Positions 51,501-63,765 of a stretch of DNA of 64,000 nucleotides are shown one piece after another (position 1 is the stretch's first letter; the number at the start of each line of letters is the position of its first letter). Below the pieces are notes generated by a model that saw nothing but the letters and a program-made list of their open reading frames with translations, made no database searches and was not told the DNA's origin. Location of the stretch: positions 21,108,307-21,172,306 of the forward strand of contig NC_026661.2 in assembly GCF_000004075.3 (NCBI RefSeq). Direction: 5' to 3'. The DNA comes from Cucumis sativus. Lineage: Eukaryota > Streptophyta > Magnoliopsida > Cucurbitales > Cucurbitaceae. Position numbers and translations under genes: made by a program.

Positions 51501-54500
51501 TGTTTGTATAAGAAAAGGGAGTATGAGATTAGATGTTAAATAGACTACCCCTAACCATTACTTCACATTATGATTGATTTATATCTTTCCTGATGTGACA
51601 GCAAACATGATGTGCTACACTCGAATCACCTACATGCCTATGTCATATTTATACGGAAAAAGGTTTCAAGCTCCTTTAACGCCTCTTGTCTTACAATTAA
51701 GAGAAGAACTTCACACCGAACCCTACGACAAAATTAACTGGAAAAAAGTTCGCCACATGTGTGCGACGGTAACTTAATAATTTCATTCTTCAATATAGTT
51801 ACCTACTTACCCACCATTTTCATCCTCACTTAAACATAATCAATTAAATTTACAGGAAGACCTATACTTTCCACATCCCTTCGTCCAAGACTTGCTTTGG
51901 GATACTCTTTATTTGCTAAGTGAGCCATTGATGACACGATGGCCTTTTAACAAATTAGTTCGTCAAAAAGCCCTCGACGATACTATGAGGCATATTCATT
52001 ACGAGGATGAAAACAGTCGTTACATTACCATTGGTTGCGTCGAAAAGGTTACAACAACTATCAAATTAAACTCATGCATGCTTAGCAATCAGTTAACATA
52101 AGTAATTAACTAATATGGATGTTTTGTGATTGTGGATACAGCCATTATGCATGCTTGCTTGTTGGGTTGAAGATCCAAACAGTGACTATGTGAAGAAGCA
52201 TTTTGCAAGAATTCCAGATTATTTATGGATGGCTGAAGATGGAATGAAAATGCAAAGTTTTGGTAGTCAATCATGGGATGCTGCTTTAGCCATGCAAGCT
52301 CTTCTTGCTTGTAATATTCCCCAAGAAATTGATTCTGCACTCAACACTGGCCATGAATTCATCAAGAACTCCCAGGTAACTAAAAACCCAAAATCAAATC
52401 ATTACCGATCGAAACCATATAATGAATCGTTCGATTTTCAATTACACACAATTAATTACGTTGCAGTAACTAATAGTATACATACTATATATATTATATG
52501 AATTGAAGGTTAGAAACAACCCACCTGGTGATTACAAGAGTATGTTTCGCTATATGTCAAAAGGAGCATGGACCTTTTCTGACTGTGATCATGGATGGCA
52601 AGTTTCTGATTGCACTGCCGAGAACTTGAAGGTCAGCTTCTAATTTAACCATCCCTTTGCTTCCCAATTGGTATTGAATTTTTTCGTTGAGTTTAGGAGG
52701 ACAATTCAAATTGATTTTAGATTTTGTGATCTATTAAACGATACAAATTCTAAAATAAATGGTTTCATTTTTCTCTTGTACTTGGAGGAATCGTAAAAAG
52801 TGATAAAGTTTGAAGTATTTTTTTATTATCAAATGGTCATGATTCATTCATTAATGTTTTTGTTCTTGGCATGTTCGTTGTATTAACAATTTAAAATTAT
52901 GAAAATTATTAGTGTTGTCTACTACTATCGTTACTACCGTCTGAAATGGTTGGTGAGAAGATGGAACCTGAACGTTTGTACGATGCTGTTAATGTCATCC
53001 TAAACATGCAAAGCAAAAATGGCGGTTTACCAGCATGGGAGCCAGCCTCAAGATACTATTGGATGGAGGTAACTACAAAATGAAATATATCTTTAATCAC
53101 TCTAAAATAAACTCAATAATTTAATTTAAATTAAATTAAAACTTCTAAAATAAACTCAATAATTTAATTTGATTTTGATTCATGATTAAAATTCTTTTTT
53201 CAATAATTTTTTTTAAAAAATCTAACCCTTTCTAAAAACATTTCGAAAATATCTAAATCATAACTTCCTAATTAACATATTCATCATATTATTAATTCGT
53301 CTTCTACCTTTTGTTTAGTGGCTGAATCCAGTGGAATTTCTCGAAGACCTAATCATCGAGCACCAGTATGTAGCGACTTAATTTATGAATATTAATCTAT
53401 CATTTTTTAAACGTTTTCAACTATACCAAAATAAACAAATTTATTTAAAAGTATAACCGATAGATTGCGATAGATTCACTGTCTTTCTCGATCTATCGCG
53501 ATAATTATCTCTTATAAAAATGTAAAATTTTGCTATATTTATAAATAATTTTCAATTTTAAACAAATTTTCTTATTTGATTTCTTTCAACTTAGCTAATT
53601 ATGAAACTATATAATAATTAACGAACGGTTAATTTAGGCATGTGGAGTGTACATCATCGGCGTTACAGGGCATATTACTGTTTAGGAAACAGTACCCAGG
53701 ACATAGAAGGAAAGAGATCAATAATTTTATCAACAAAGCAGTTCAATTTCTTCAAGACATACAATTGCCTGATGGTTCTTGGTAACACACATTACATTTA
53801 ATGAATATGTATAATATGATTTATAAGATAATGTTTTAAATAAGAAAATTTGTGTATATGATTATTGTATATAGGTATGGAAATTGGGGGATTTGCTATA
53901 CTTATGGAACTTGGTTCGCACTCAAGGCATTGTCAATGGCGGGGAAGACTTACGAAAATTGTGAAGCACTTAGGAAAGGAGCCAATTTTCTATTGAAGAT
54001 ACAAAATCCAGAAGGAGGGTTTGGAGAGAGCTACTTGTCATGTCCTTACAAGGTAACAAAATCAAACTTTTTAGGGTTTTTTCGAAAATTCAATTGGTTA
54101 TTACAGTTGGATGTGTTTGAGGTGTAAACGATTTTGATTTTGGAGAAAGGGGAAATTAAATATGATAGTGAGTAGAAAGTAGTAAACAACCTAAGAAATT
54201 AAAAGTAAATTATTGTATTTTTTAATATATAGTAAAGTTTTAGATTTTATCGATAATAGAGATTGAAGACTTATACTGTCTATTAGTGGTCTATCGTCAA
54301 TAGAATTTGAACTTTTTCTATCTTTTTGTAAATATTTTGTCAATGTTATCATTTTCGAGAAATCTGTTGGGATAATGTATATTTTAGAAACTGATGGAAT
54401 TGTTATGGGATTTCACCAACAGAGATATATACCGTTGGATGGGAAAAGATCAAATATTGTGCAAACGGCATGGGGTTTGATGGGTTTGATAAGTTCTGGA

Positions 54501-55424
54501 CAGGCAAGTTCACTACATCTCTATCTTTCTTTTTTCCTACTCCAAAAGCAAAGATTTGATTATCTAACGTTAATAAATTACGAAATTTTACCATATTTAT
54601 AAAGATTTTCAAATTCTATTAATATAAATCTATAGACTTCTATCAATATTTATTTATGTCATTATTACAAACTAGTAAAAGTTTATGTATATTTATCACT
54701 ATCGAATGGTTCTACCATTTACAATAAATAGATTTTTTGTTGTATAATTATTTTAATAAAACAATTTCAAAAAATTAAATATACCATGTATTAAAAAAGA
54801 GTATAGAGTAGACTAAAACATTTCAACCACCGTTAAAGTATATTGAAACTATGAATTAGTTCTTAATTTACCTTAATAATAATAAGAATTAATTACTTAA
54901 CAGGCAAGTGTAGACCCCGAACCCCTTCATCGTGCTGCCAAGTTCCTCATCAATTCTCAAACAGAAGATGGTGATTTTCCACAAGAGGTCAGTACCTTTT
55001 TCGTGTCAAATTGCAAAAACCAATTTTCAACTATTATAAGTCGAATGATAAAGTTTGACCCTCAAACATACAATAATAGTAAAAGTTAGACCTAAAACAA
55101 ATAAAATTGAAACCTAAAACTTATATAATTGATTAGTACAATTTATATCGTTACATAAGTTTAGAATATAATTGTAACTATAATCGCAAGATAATAATAG
55201 AAAATTTTGTTAGAGTGTCTAAATATTTTTTAGGTTATTTTACTAATCAGCAATGTTTATAATTTAATTATGTTCTTATAATATATTGGCAGGAAATTAC
55301 GGGAGAATTCTTCAAAAATTGCACCTTACACTTTGCAGCATTTAGAGAAGTATTTCCAGTGATGGCATTAGGAGAATATTGTAACAAAGTTCCATTGCCT
55401 TCCAAGAAAAAACAAGAAATTTAA
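48587..55424 (+). CDS. IMS1: Isomultiflorenol synthase-like oxidosqualene cyclase
   Basis: Fifteen exons join in phase to 762 residues: 48587-48787, 50256-50531, 50624-50812, 51047-51131, 51602-51768, 51856-52047, 52142-52375, 52509-52631, 52913-53068, 53319-53365, 53638-53781, 53875-54052, 54423-54503, 54904-54987 and 55293-55424. It has the beta-amyrin-type cyclase N-terminus [19 protein letters not shown] repeats, and the catalytic Asp482 in [11 protein letters not shown]. The position of the MWCYCR box of beta-amyrin synthases reads MMCYTR (253-258). The whole sequence matches my memory of Luffa isomultiflorenol synthase very closely. That enzyme turns oxidosqualene into isomultiflorenol, precursor of bryonolic acid. 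Intron 13 starts with GC. Beta-amyrin synthase activity is the main alternative; only product analysis can settle it. Confidence 0.9.
49943..50038. repeat. 48-bp tandem duplication in IMS intron 1
   Basis: Two adjacent units begin CATTATTTTGACCAAGTTGT, at 49943 and 49991, with a few differences. Confidence 0.85.
50860..50988. repeat. MITE-like element in IMS intron 3, CTATCA family
   Basis: It has CAAATTTGACAAAGTTTTAC at the left, CACTGATAGAATA inside, and GCTATAGCTTGTAAGCATTT then TTGTTATTTTTAAAAATG at the right. It resembles the copy at 42425. Confidence 0.55.
53403..53557. repeat. MITE-like element in IMS intron 10, CTATCA family
   Basis: The ends TTTTTTAAACGTTTTCAACT and TTTGCTATATTTATAAATAA are diverged inverted repeats. 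The interior has CGATAGATTGCGATAG and CGATCTATCGCGATAA palindromes. Confidence 0.5.
54211..54352. repeat. MITE-like element in IMS intron 12, CTATCA family
   Basis: It has TATTGTATTTTTTAATATAT at the left, GTCTATTAGTGGTCTATCG inside, and TTTTTGTAAATATTTTGTCA at the right. Diverged. Confidence 0.5.
54570..54755. repeat. MITE-like element in IMS intron 13, CTATCA family, degraded
   Basis: It has ACGAAATTTTACCATATTTA at the left, ACTTCTATCAATATTT and TTATCACTATCG inside, and a weak right end. This is the least certain copy. Confidence 0.35.
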
Positions 55425-57109
55425 TATATTTTAAATTAACCCTACAAAATATTATTATTATTCATAAATATGGAGACTTAGAAAAGAAAAAAGCAAAAAG
55501 AAAAAAAAAAAAAGAAGAAGAAGAGAATTTTCTTATTTTTCTTGTAAACGATCACATGTAATATAATAAACTACACAAAGGTTGATGCTAATTGTACTCA
55601 AAGCACAACTTTTTAGTTATGCATTTGTGTTTCCCTTCCAATTTTTTTCGTAATTATTTCTCTAATAAACGAAGATGTATCGTTTGAAATTTTAGCTACA
55701 TTTATGAGAACAAAATATTTGTTTTAGAATTAAGGTCACGTTTTTTCTAATAAACATAATCCATCAATCGTAAGGTGAAAAATGGGGTAGATAATAAAGA
55801 CTAAAGTTTGTTACAATTGTTGAGCGGTTGATCAATTTGTTCTTAAAATAATACAATTGTAATAGATAGCACTTTTAAGGTCAATAATTAAGTGCTCTTA
55901 GATTCTATCAATGAATTTTACATATTTCATATGGTAAGTTAGAAGACTAAATTAATAATAATCATCGTCATCATTGTAAAACAATTTAACTTAACCAAAC
56001 CTACAATTTGGACACAAACGCCAAAACTAGACCTATTCAAGCCAACCTTACATTCCAAACATGGACATCAACTTTCTCCGAAATGCATTTTTCAATGATC
56101 TACTTTTATTCTGTCAACGATTTGAGCACCCCAAATAGTCTAGAGACGGCCATACTAATTAACCAAAATCGATGGTGCGAAAACAATATTTAAAATTAAA
56201 TTTAAGAATGAGAATAATTGAATAATTGAGAGTCAAAGAGGATAGAATAAAGCTAATAAAAACTTAGTTCAACTGACACCAAAAACTGTAAGATATGTGT
56301 TGCAAATTTACTACTCTCATTTGTATAAAAATAAAAAAAGTAAAAGGATAGAAGATAACTTTTTTAATCTTTAGTTGGGAAGAATATGATATATGTTTGC
56401 TTACTGAATTTTCAAATCAAACCTTTTTAATCCACAAAGCTTTTTTTTAGGATAAATGTATTAACTTCCCAAGTTTTAAAAAAACATTTAAGAAATCACC
56501 ACCATAATTTATGTTTGAGAAATAAAATCGAACTACAAAACTACTAAAAATATTTACACAAAATATCAAAGTCTTTCTACGATATACTTAGATAGACTAC
56601 ATACATAACTACTACAAGTATTATAGATAATCGATATTTTTTTATTCTTAATTATAAATATTTTGGTTCATTTGGTTATTTATTATTATTATTTTAAATT
56701 TAAAAAAATACTGAAAAAATCACCCTCTTCCCTCTAAAATTATTTCTTAATTCAAGATAGACATATAATTATATAAAACAATAATAATATTTACTCCTAA
56801 TAAAATATTTTGAGAATTTTTTTATTTTTAAAATAAAAGAATAAGAAGAGAATAAAAGGATAGAATTTTATGGAATAAAAGTAATTATTGAGACAACGTA
56901 AAGAATGTGGGAGAAAAGAGGGTAAAGTAATTAATGAATTAAATTAGGTGTGAGCGTTAGAAAAATGGGAAAATAGATAATGGCAATTTGATGATACTCA
57001 TTCCCTCATCGTTGACCGGACCCCGGAGACGGCCACAGTAGTTTGCAATTGGATCAGCCCAAACGCTCTCTATACGTTTCAATTACAGTAATTTGTTTGA
57101 GTTTCACAA
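55425..57109. other. Intergenic between IMS and the H+-pyrophosphatase gene
   Basis: AT-rich, with an A/AAG-rich tract after the IMS stop (55490-55526). The part near 56530-56660 has GATATACTTAGATAG-like strings that may be a very decayed CTATCA element. No gene is supported. Confidence 0.55.
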
Positions 57110-57980
57110 CGCCAATCACCCATTGAAGAATTCGGAACGAACAACAACAGCAACAACAACCGGATACCCAATTCGAATTGCATTAGTTCAAGGTGCGCAT
57201 CATCAACTCTCTCAGCATTTTGCCCAACTCCATCCATTCTGGAGGTAATCAATTTTCTCCTTAGATCTCTGTCTCGAATCCTTGTTCTTCTGTTCCGAGA
57301 TCGGTTCATCATTCACTAACTAGATCGTTTAGGGTTTTGATACGCTTGGTATTGTATTTCATTTACATTGTTCCATTTCGTTTCTAGATTCTTAAATGCT
57401 GTTCAACTTAAGTCGTTTCATCCCATTAGAAATGGGTTTTGTTTTGGATTCAATTCTCGTTTCAAAGTTATTGGCTTTACGACTCCAGCCAATTTGGTAC
57501 TAATTCGCATTCACTCGATTATGCTTGTGAATTACGTGTTCTCTAACCACTTTATTTCAGTTTCAGCCAACTCTGTTTTATTTTTGGTTTTTTCTCTCTT
57601 GACAATCTTGCTTGGAAAATTTCTGTTCTTCCATTCCAAACAGTTAACCCCCATACGATGATTTAAGTTTACCTTATTTTCGTTTTTTGTTTTCATCTGT
57701 ATCAGGAGGCTCGGCTGGTTTGAATTACCACCCTTAATCCTGTTTACTGGATAGCAAGGTGAACGGAAGTAGCTTTTAAGTAGATTCGAAGGTTCTGCAG
57801 TCCACGAACGAGGAATTCTTCGTTCTCTTGTAATCGGTGCTTTTGATATTCTTATCTGTGGCTGGTTAGTCAGAAATTTCCAAAATTCAGCGACCAGGGT
57901 CAGGGGGCGATTTGCCCCAGGGTGGCGAGTACAACCCTTATCCTGTTGCAAGGAGGGTAAATTCCTCCCATACCGTACTC
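57110..57980 (+). promoter_or_regulatory. 5' UTR and leader intron of the H+-pyrophosphatase gene
   Basis: A non-coding first exon (ending about 57244, followed by GTAATC) and a second leader exon starting at about 57706 (after TTTTCATCTGTATCAG) fit a spliced 5' UTR with a ~460-bp T-rich leader intron. In the reading frame of the protein, a stop at 57867 lies upstream of the ATG at 57981 with no other ATG between. That supports the chosen start. Confidence 0.55.
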
Positions 57981-60900
57981 ATGGGCGATGACATTGAAAG
58001 TGCTAGTTTGGGGGTGTACCAAGACAGGCAAAGGACTTTCCCTGACATGCGTAGTAAAGTCAACACCCCATTGGTATGTACTTTAACCCTGTCAATCATC
58101 TGCGTTGTAGTTCCTTCCAATGTATGTTGATAAATTTACTGAAAAAAAAAAAAATGCTGATAGAATGTTGTATTGTGTCTAATGACAACTAGGGGTTTTA
58201 CTTTCCTTTACTCTGATATTATAGCATAATTTGCACTTTTTTGTATTGAATTTTTGTACAGATATTATTGACCTTCGCCTTCCTTTTGGCAGATATTTCG
58301 AATTTTGATGGGGATAAATATTCGTGTTCTTCTAGTACTTCTTCTCTTTGCATTTGGAATAATATTCTACATTGGAGCAAGCACTTCCCCTATTATTCTG
58401 TTTGTCTTCTCGATTTGCATTGTTAGCTTCTGCTTTTCGATATATCTCACCAAATGGGTGCTTTCGAAAGATGAAGGGCCGCAGGAGATGGCTCAGGTAC
58501 ATCTTAAGACTTGTATAATAGGCTTCTTAGAGCTCTCTTGCTTAGTCTTCTTATTTATTATGGTAGAAGGTTTGATTTTGATTACTTTTACTTTCTTTTT
58601 GCCATTGTATTTTGAGCTTTAAACCCTTTTCATTAATTTAACATCATCATCATTTACTTTCAATAATTAGCATGTAGTGCGATCTAATGGTGTACAGACT
58701 CTTCACTTGTTTTCATGACAAAGTTGTTTGATTCTACTTCAGTGCTTTATTGATCTATATTAAAGTTTTAACTATGGGACCAGATAGTAGTTAACTATTT
58801 GATACGACCATTCTTTTATGATGAAAACATTTTGTTACTAGTAAGTTCTTACAATTCAAACTAATTGGTCAATCTTCCATAATCTCTTTTGTTCATTGGG
58901 TCTTAGATAGCCTGCCTCACCCCTCATTGTAATATTTTATCCTAGTAACAACAATAAGGAAGGAAGGAATGAGGAAATACGACGTGACAATCTGAGAATC
59001 CGTCTTGAGGGTTCCTGTGGGATACTCCTCTTGAATTGCTACTTTTCGGGTCTTTGTTCGATTTCTCCAAAAGTTCTTTTTAGAACTTGATCGGAAATAT
59101 TATTCAGTGCTAAGCATATGATCTTTAATAGTATCATATAGTATATTATGAATTCTCTGTTGATTAGGTCACTGAAAAGGAGGATTATAAATGATTGGTG
59201 TACTGTGATATCCTGTTTACCATAAAGATTTATGCAAGTGGTTTATGGGTCTTTTATTCATTTATCCATTCTTCATGGTAGATGTCACTTTTCTTGATGT
59301 CTGTGACAATATTATGTTAGGGATGTCTCATTTATCGAGAAAATAATGCGGTCCACGTTACACTGGATCTTGCATACTATGGAATCTGTCTCCTGATTAA
59401 ACCATTGTTCTGACTTTTTTTTGCCTCTCTTTCGTTGTTCTTAGATTTCGGAGGCAATACGTGATGGGGCAGAAGGTTTCTTTAGGACGCAGTATAGTAC
59501 CATCTCTAAAATGGCTATGTTACTTGCAGTAGTGATTCTTTGCATATACTTGTTCCGTAGTACTACTCCTCAACAAGAATCTTCCAGAATAGGGAGGTGG
59601 GAAGTTTTATTACAACTAAATTTAGTTTGAGCCTTTTTTCCTGCGTACAATTTTTCCTGTCAAATATTATTACTGAACCTTTTCCTTTGCAGGTCAACAA
59701 CTGCTTATATTACTGTTGCAGCATTTCTGTTAGGAGCCTTGTGTTCAGGTATTGCAGGGTATGTTGGGATGTGGGTTTCAGTTCGTGCAAATGTCAGGGT
59801 CTCTAGTGCTGCCAGACGGTCTGCGAGGGAGGCATTGCAGGTTGTGCTTTCTTCCAGATGACTATGTAAGAGAGTTTTTTGTCCATATCTTACTTGAGAA
59901 TGTTCTGCAGATTGCTGTTCGGGCTGGTGGTTTTTCTGCCATAGTTGTTGTTGGCATGGCTGTTATTGGTATAGCCATCCTGTATGCTGCATTTCATGTT
60001 TGGTTGGATGTGGGTTCGCCAGGTTCAACCAAGGTTACTGACTGTATGTGGCTCCTTCCTTTGCTCTTTTTATTGGAAAGCCTAGTACTTAATGTTTGAC
60101 ACACACACACACCATTTGAGGTCTTAGACCTCCCAAAACAGACTGATATTGAATTAAATGACCTGTCGTTGCTTCCGTGGAGTTATTGATACTTTTAATT
60201 TGTTAACCTCAGTACTGCTGTCATCAGTTTCATTTGGATCTTGGGTGTCATCTGTGTGGACTATTTAAGTATGATAGGCTGCCATGTTTTGGAATAGTTG
60301 TAAGCCAAATGATATATTGTCAAATTTTGATTGAATAAATGATCTACTCGTGTTGATTTCCTGCTTTCGGTGCATCTAATTTTAGCTGGACTAAATATAA
60401 CTCGCTTTAGAATGCTTCCATTCAAAACCATGTGTGACCAAAACGAAAAAAAATTCCCTCCTTGTGTACTTGCCTATAGAGTACTGATACTGCTGATGTG
60501 ATGCGGAAGGGCTATTGAGTCAATAAAATATAGTTTAAAAGATTAGAAGAGACTTTGCAGCACGTATCTTTCTTTGCAATTCATTTTCATTCTGGGACTC
60601 ATTTTAGAAGGAATTCAATGTTTCTGGAAAGTTAGCTTGGAAAAGAACAACATAGTCTTGATACCACATGGACATGGCTTGAGTGGAAATAAGAGCTTTT
60701 GGGATGAATACTGAATACAGTCAGCTTTTTGATGGACTACGAGGTTTGAAAGAAACGAGAGAATATAAAATGAAAAGAATGATAAGGATAGATATTTATA
60801 TGAGGTTTTTGAAGTACAAATTCATCTTGGCGTTTGCTCTCTAAAATCTTTTTGCAATGGCACATCATTTGGAAACAATGCAAGTTGTGGTGATTTTCGT

Positions 60901-63765
60901 GGACTCCTGTAAGGAGGCATTCAGCGCTGAATTTTTGTCTTAAAATTTTCACCAACCAACAAGAAGTCTATCTTTTTCTTCTGAATTCATGTTGCCTTCT
61001 TTTAGTAGTTATTTTATTAGTTTCTTCATTCTGGTGTTTATATGCAATGTACCTTGCAGTGCCTCTTCTCCTTGTGGGTTATGGTTTTGGAGCTTCTTTC
61101 GTTGCCCTATTTGCTCAGTTGGGTGGTGGTATCTATACCAAAGCTGCTGATGTTGGAGCGGACCTTGTTGGAAAAGTTGAGCAAGGAATACCAGAAGATG
61201 ATCCAAGAAATCCTGCTGTTATTGCAGATCTGGTGATTGTTTCTCACTTCCTCTCTTCTTTTTTCTCCTGATTTGAGAAACTGATTATTTTGGAGCTCCG
61301 ATCTTGTATTATATCCTAGTATTGTTATTTTTAATATATTAATAGCATCAAGTTTTCTGTTGCTTCAAAACACAAGACATCTCAAGGCAACAAGCCTCTT
61401 AATCGTCTCAAAATGAGAGCTAACTTCGGAGTTAACTGAAGTGCAATGAATGAATAAGTAAATAATGTATACATATGGTCACATAAAATGTCAAAGCAAA
61501 ATGGGAAAAAATCCAAATCCTCCCAAAGCATAAGTTTGTGGGCTTTCTTCAGAGGATATAGTTGGGGAGGCTTTTGAAATTTTTTGTGGACAAAGTTGCA
61601 AATCAGAGTGTAACAGACTCATCAGTGGAAGCCCCCCTTCTATCACCTTTGCAAAGTCCATAAAAAAAAATTCTTATTTGGTTGAGATTTGTAGGCTTCG
61701 ATTGATAAGTATTCCATCCAAATATTCATTGGTTCAGCTTGATCGTGCAAAGCTCTTCTTATCTTACCCGACTCGAATTACCCCCTTGGTTTTATTATGG
61801 TCTTGGGATTACCTCATTTATGTAGTAGTGTAGCATTTCTTGCAGATAGACAAGTTGTTATTTTAGTCTTGTTGCCTCAAGTGATAAGTCCTAGAGCAGG
61901 TCGCTTTAAATACAAGGCTGGGTCTGCAAATGAATAACACGTATTATTTGTTCAAGACTGTATGCCTGTTTCTTTTTACCTTTACAAAATCAATTTGTAA
62001 ATTTTGCCTTTTGGTTATTGACTAAAGTATTTTTGGTTAATCTCCAGGTTGGGGATAATGTGGGTGATTGTGCCGCCCGAGGTGCAGATCTTTTTGAAAG
62101 CATTGCTGCTGAAATTATTAGTGCCATGATACTTGGGGGAACAATGGCTGAACGCTGTAAAATCGAAGGTCTTTCAATATTTTAAAAACTGTGTTTGAGG
62201 AATTTACTAGGCAGTTCTTACAATAATCAACCTTCTTTGGATGATTTTAAACCATGTCTGACTGTTTTCTTGATCAACTCTTTTTGTTTATTCAGATCCA
62301 TCTGGTTTCATTTTATTTCCGCTGGTAGTACACTCCTTTGATCTGGTGATTTCATCAATTGGCATTCTCTCCATCAGGAGGGGTACTCGTGAATCTGGTG
62401 TTAAGGGTCCCATAGAGGATCCAATGACTATTCTGCAGAGAGGATACTCTGTCACTATCGTTCTAGCTGTTCTGACGTTTGGCTTGGTAATGTACATATC
62501 ATTTCTGTAGGACCATAAATCATGTAGTTCCATTCATGTTCTAAAAAATAATTTAGAACCTGTGCCTTGTCTTTAAGCATCAATCCTGTAGTGCTTTTAT
62601 CAGGGTAAGTTTTATACGTTCTAACTCTGCCAGTGATTTTGAACAATTTTCAGTCTACACGGTGGTTGCTTCATACTGAACAAGCCCCTTCTGCATGGTT
62701 CAACTTTGCCCTGTGTGGCTTGGTTGGCATTATAACGGCTTACATTTTTGTCTGGATCACCAAATACTACACTGACTACAAGCATGAGCCTGTGCGTTCA
62801 TTAGCACTTTCTAGCTCTACAGGCCATGGGACAAACATTATTGCTGGAGTCAGTTTGGGTCTAGAATCAACAGCACTTCCTGTTCTCGTTATTAGTGTGT
62901 CTATTGTTTCAGCTTTCTGGTTGGGACGCACATCAGGACTTGTGGACGAAGCTGGAAATCCAACAGGTGGGCTATTTGGCACTGCTGTAGCAACAATGGG
63001 AATGCTCAGCACTGCTGCCTACGTTCTCACAATGGATATGTTTGGGCCAATAGCTGATAATGCTGGTGGAATTGTTGAGATGAGTCAACAGGTAACCTAG
63101 GTCTGGAATTGTTAAGTGGTTGAAATATTTCTCTGTTGGTATTATTTTTTAATACATATCTATTACAGCCAGAAAGCGTCCGGGAGATTACTGATCTTCT
63201 TGATGCAGTAGGTAACACAACTAAAGCGACCACAAAAGGTTTTGCCATTGGCTCTGCAGCACTTGCATCCTTCTTACTTTTTAGTGCTTATATGGATGAG
63301 GTAGCCTCATTTGCTCATGAACCTTTTAAACAGGTAAGGCATTGAAGCGTGGGTACTGGGTAACTTGGTCCTTCTCTACTGATTCCTTAAATTTCAACAT
63401 GTTCTCTTTAAATGGTTTCAGGTAGATATTGCAATTCCAGAAGTTTTCGTTGGTGGTTTGTTGGGTTCCATGCTTATTTTTCTCTTTAGTGCTTGGGCCT
63501 GCGCTGCTGTTGGTCGAACAGCCCAGGAGGTTGTAAAGGAAGTGAGAAGACAGTTCATTGAAAGGCCTGGTATAATGGTAAGTGCAAGGCTTTAATAGTT
63601 GTTTTTTCTTCATAGTATCAGTTTGGCATCTTAATTTAACATGTTATTTTCAGGACTATACGGAGAAACCAGAATATGGACGTTGTGTTGCTATTGTAGC
63701 ATCGGCATCTCTAAGGGAGATGATTAAACCTGGTGCTTTGGCTATCATTTCACCAATGGCAGTTG
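57981..63765 (+). CDS. AVP2: Type II (K+-independent) H+-translocating pyrophosphatase, 5' part
   Basis: Twelve exons in phase: 57981-58073, 58293-58496, 59445-59596, 59693-59840, 59911-60043, 61060-61232, 62048-62168, 62296-62486, 62654-63091, 63169-63333, 63422-63577 and 63654-63765. They give about 695 of the usual ~800 residues; the rest lies beyond the window. The enzyme couples pyrophosphate hydrolysis to proton pumping. The catalytic motif DVGADLVGK is at 274-282, and [16 protein letters not shown] follows. The [10 protein letters not shown] box has Lys570 where K+-dependent enzymes have Ala, the mark of the K+-independent class. The N-terminus [15 protein letters not shown]...MRSK matches AVP2-type, Golgi-located enzymes rather than the vacuolar AVP1 type. 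Multiple hydrophobic helices are evident. The end of exon 12 is inferred from AVP2 and a GT donor. Confidence 0.94.

Noticed and set aside
53099-53170. Repeated TCTAAAATAAACTCAATAAT in IMS intron 9 as a functional element
   Set aside because: A simple 44-bp local duplication in AT-rich intron DNA with nothing else to support a function.
48587-55424. Lupeol synthase as the identity of the second cyclase
   Set aside because: The motif position has Met rather than the Leu of lupeol synthases (MLCYCR), and the overall sequence follows the isomultiflorenol/beta-amyrin type.
57912-57980. An N-terminal extension of the pyrophosphatase from a TTG codon
   Set aside because: There is no ATG before 57981 in frame, an upstream in-frame stop is present, and the family starts near MxDDxExAS.
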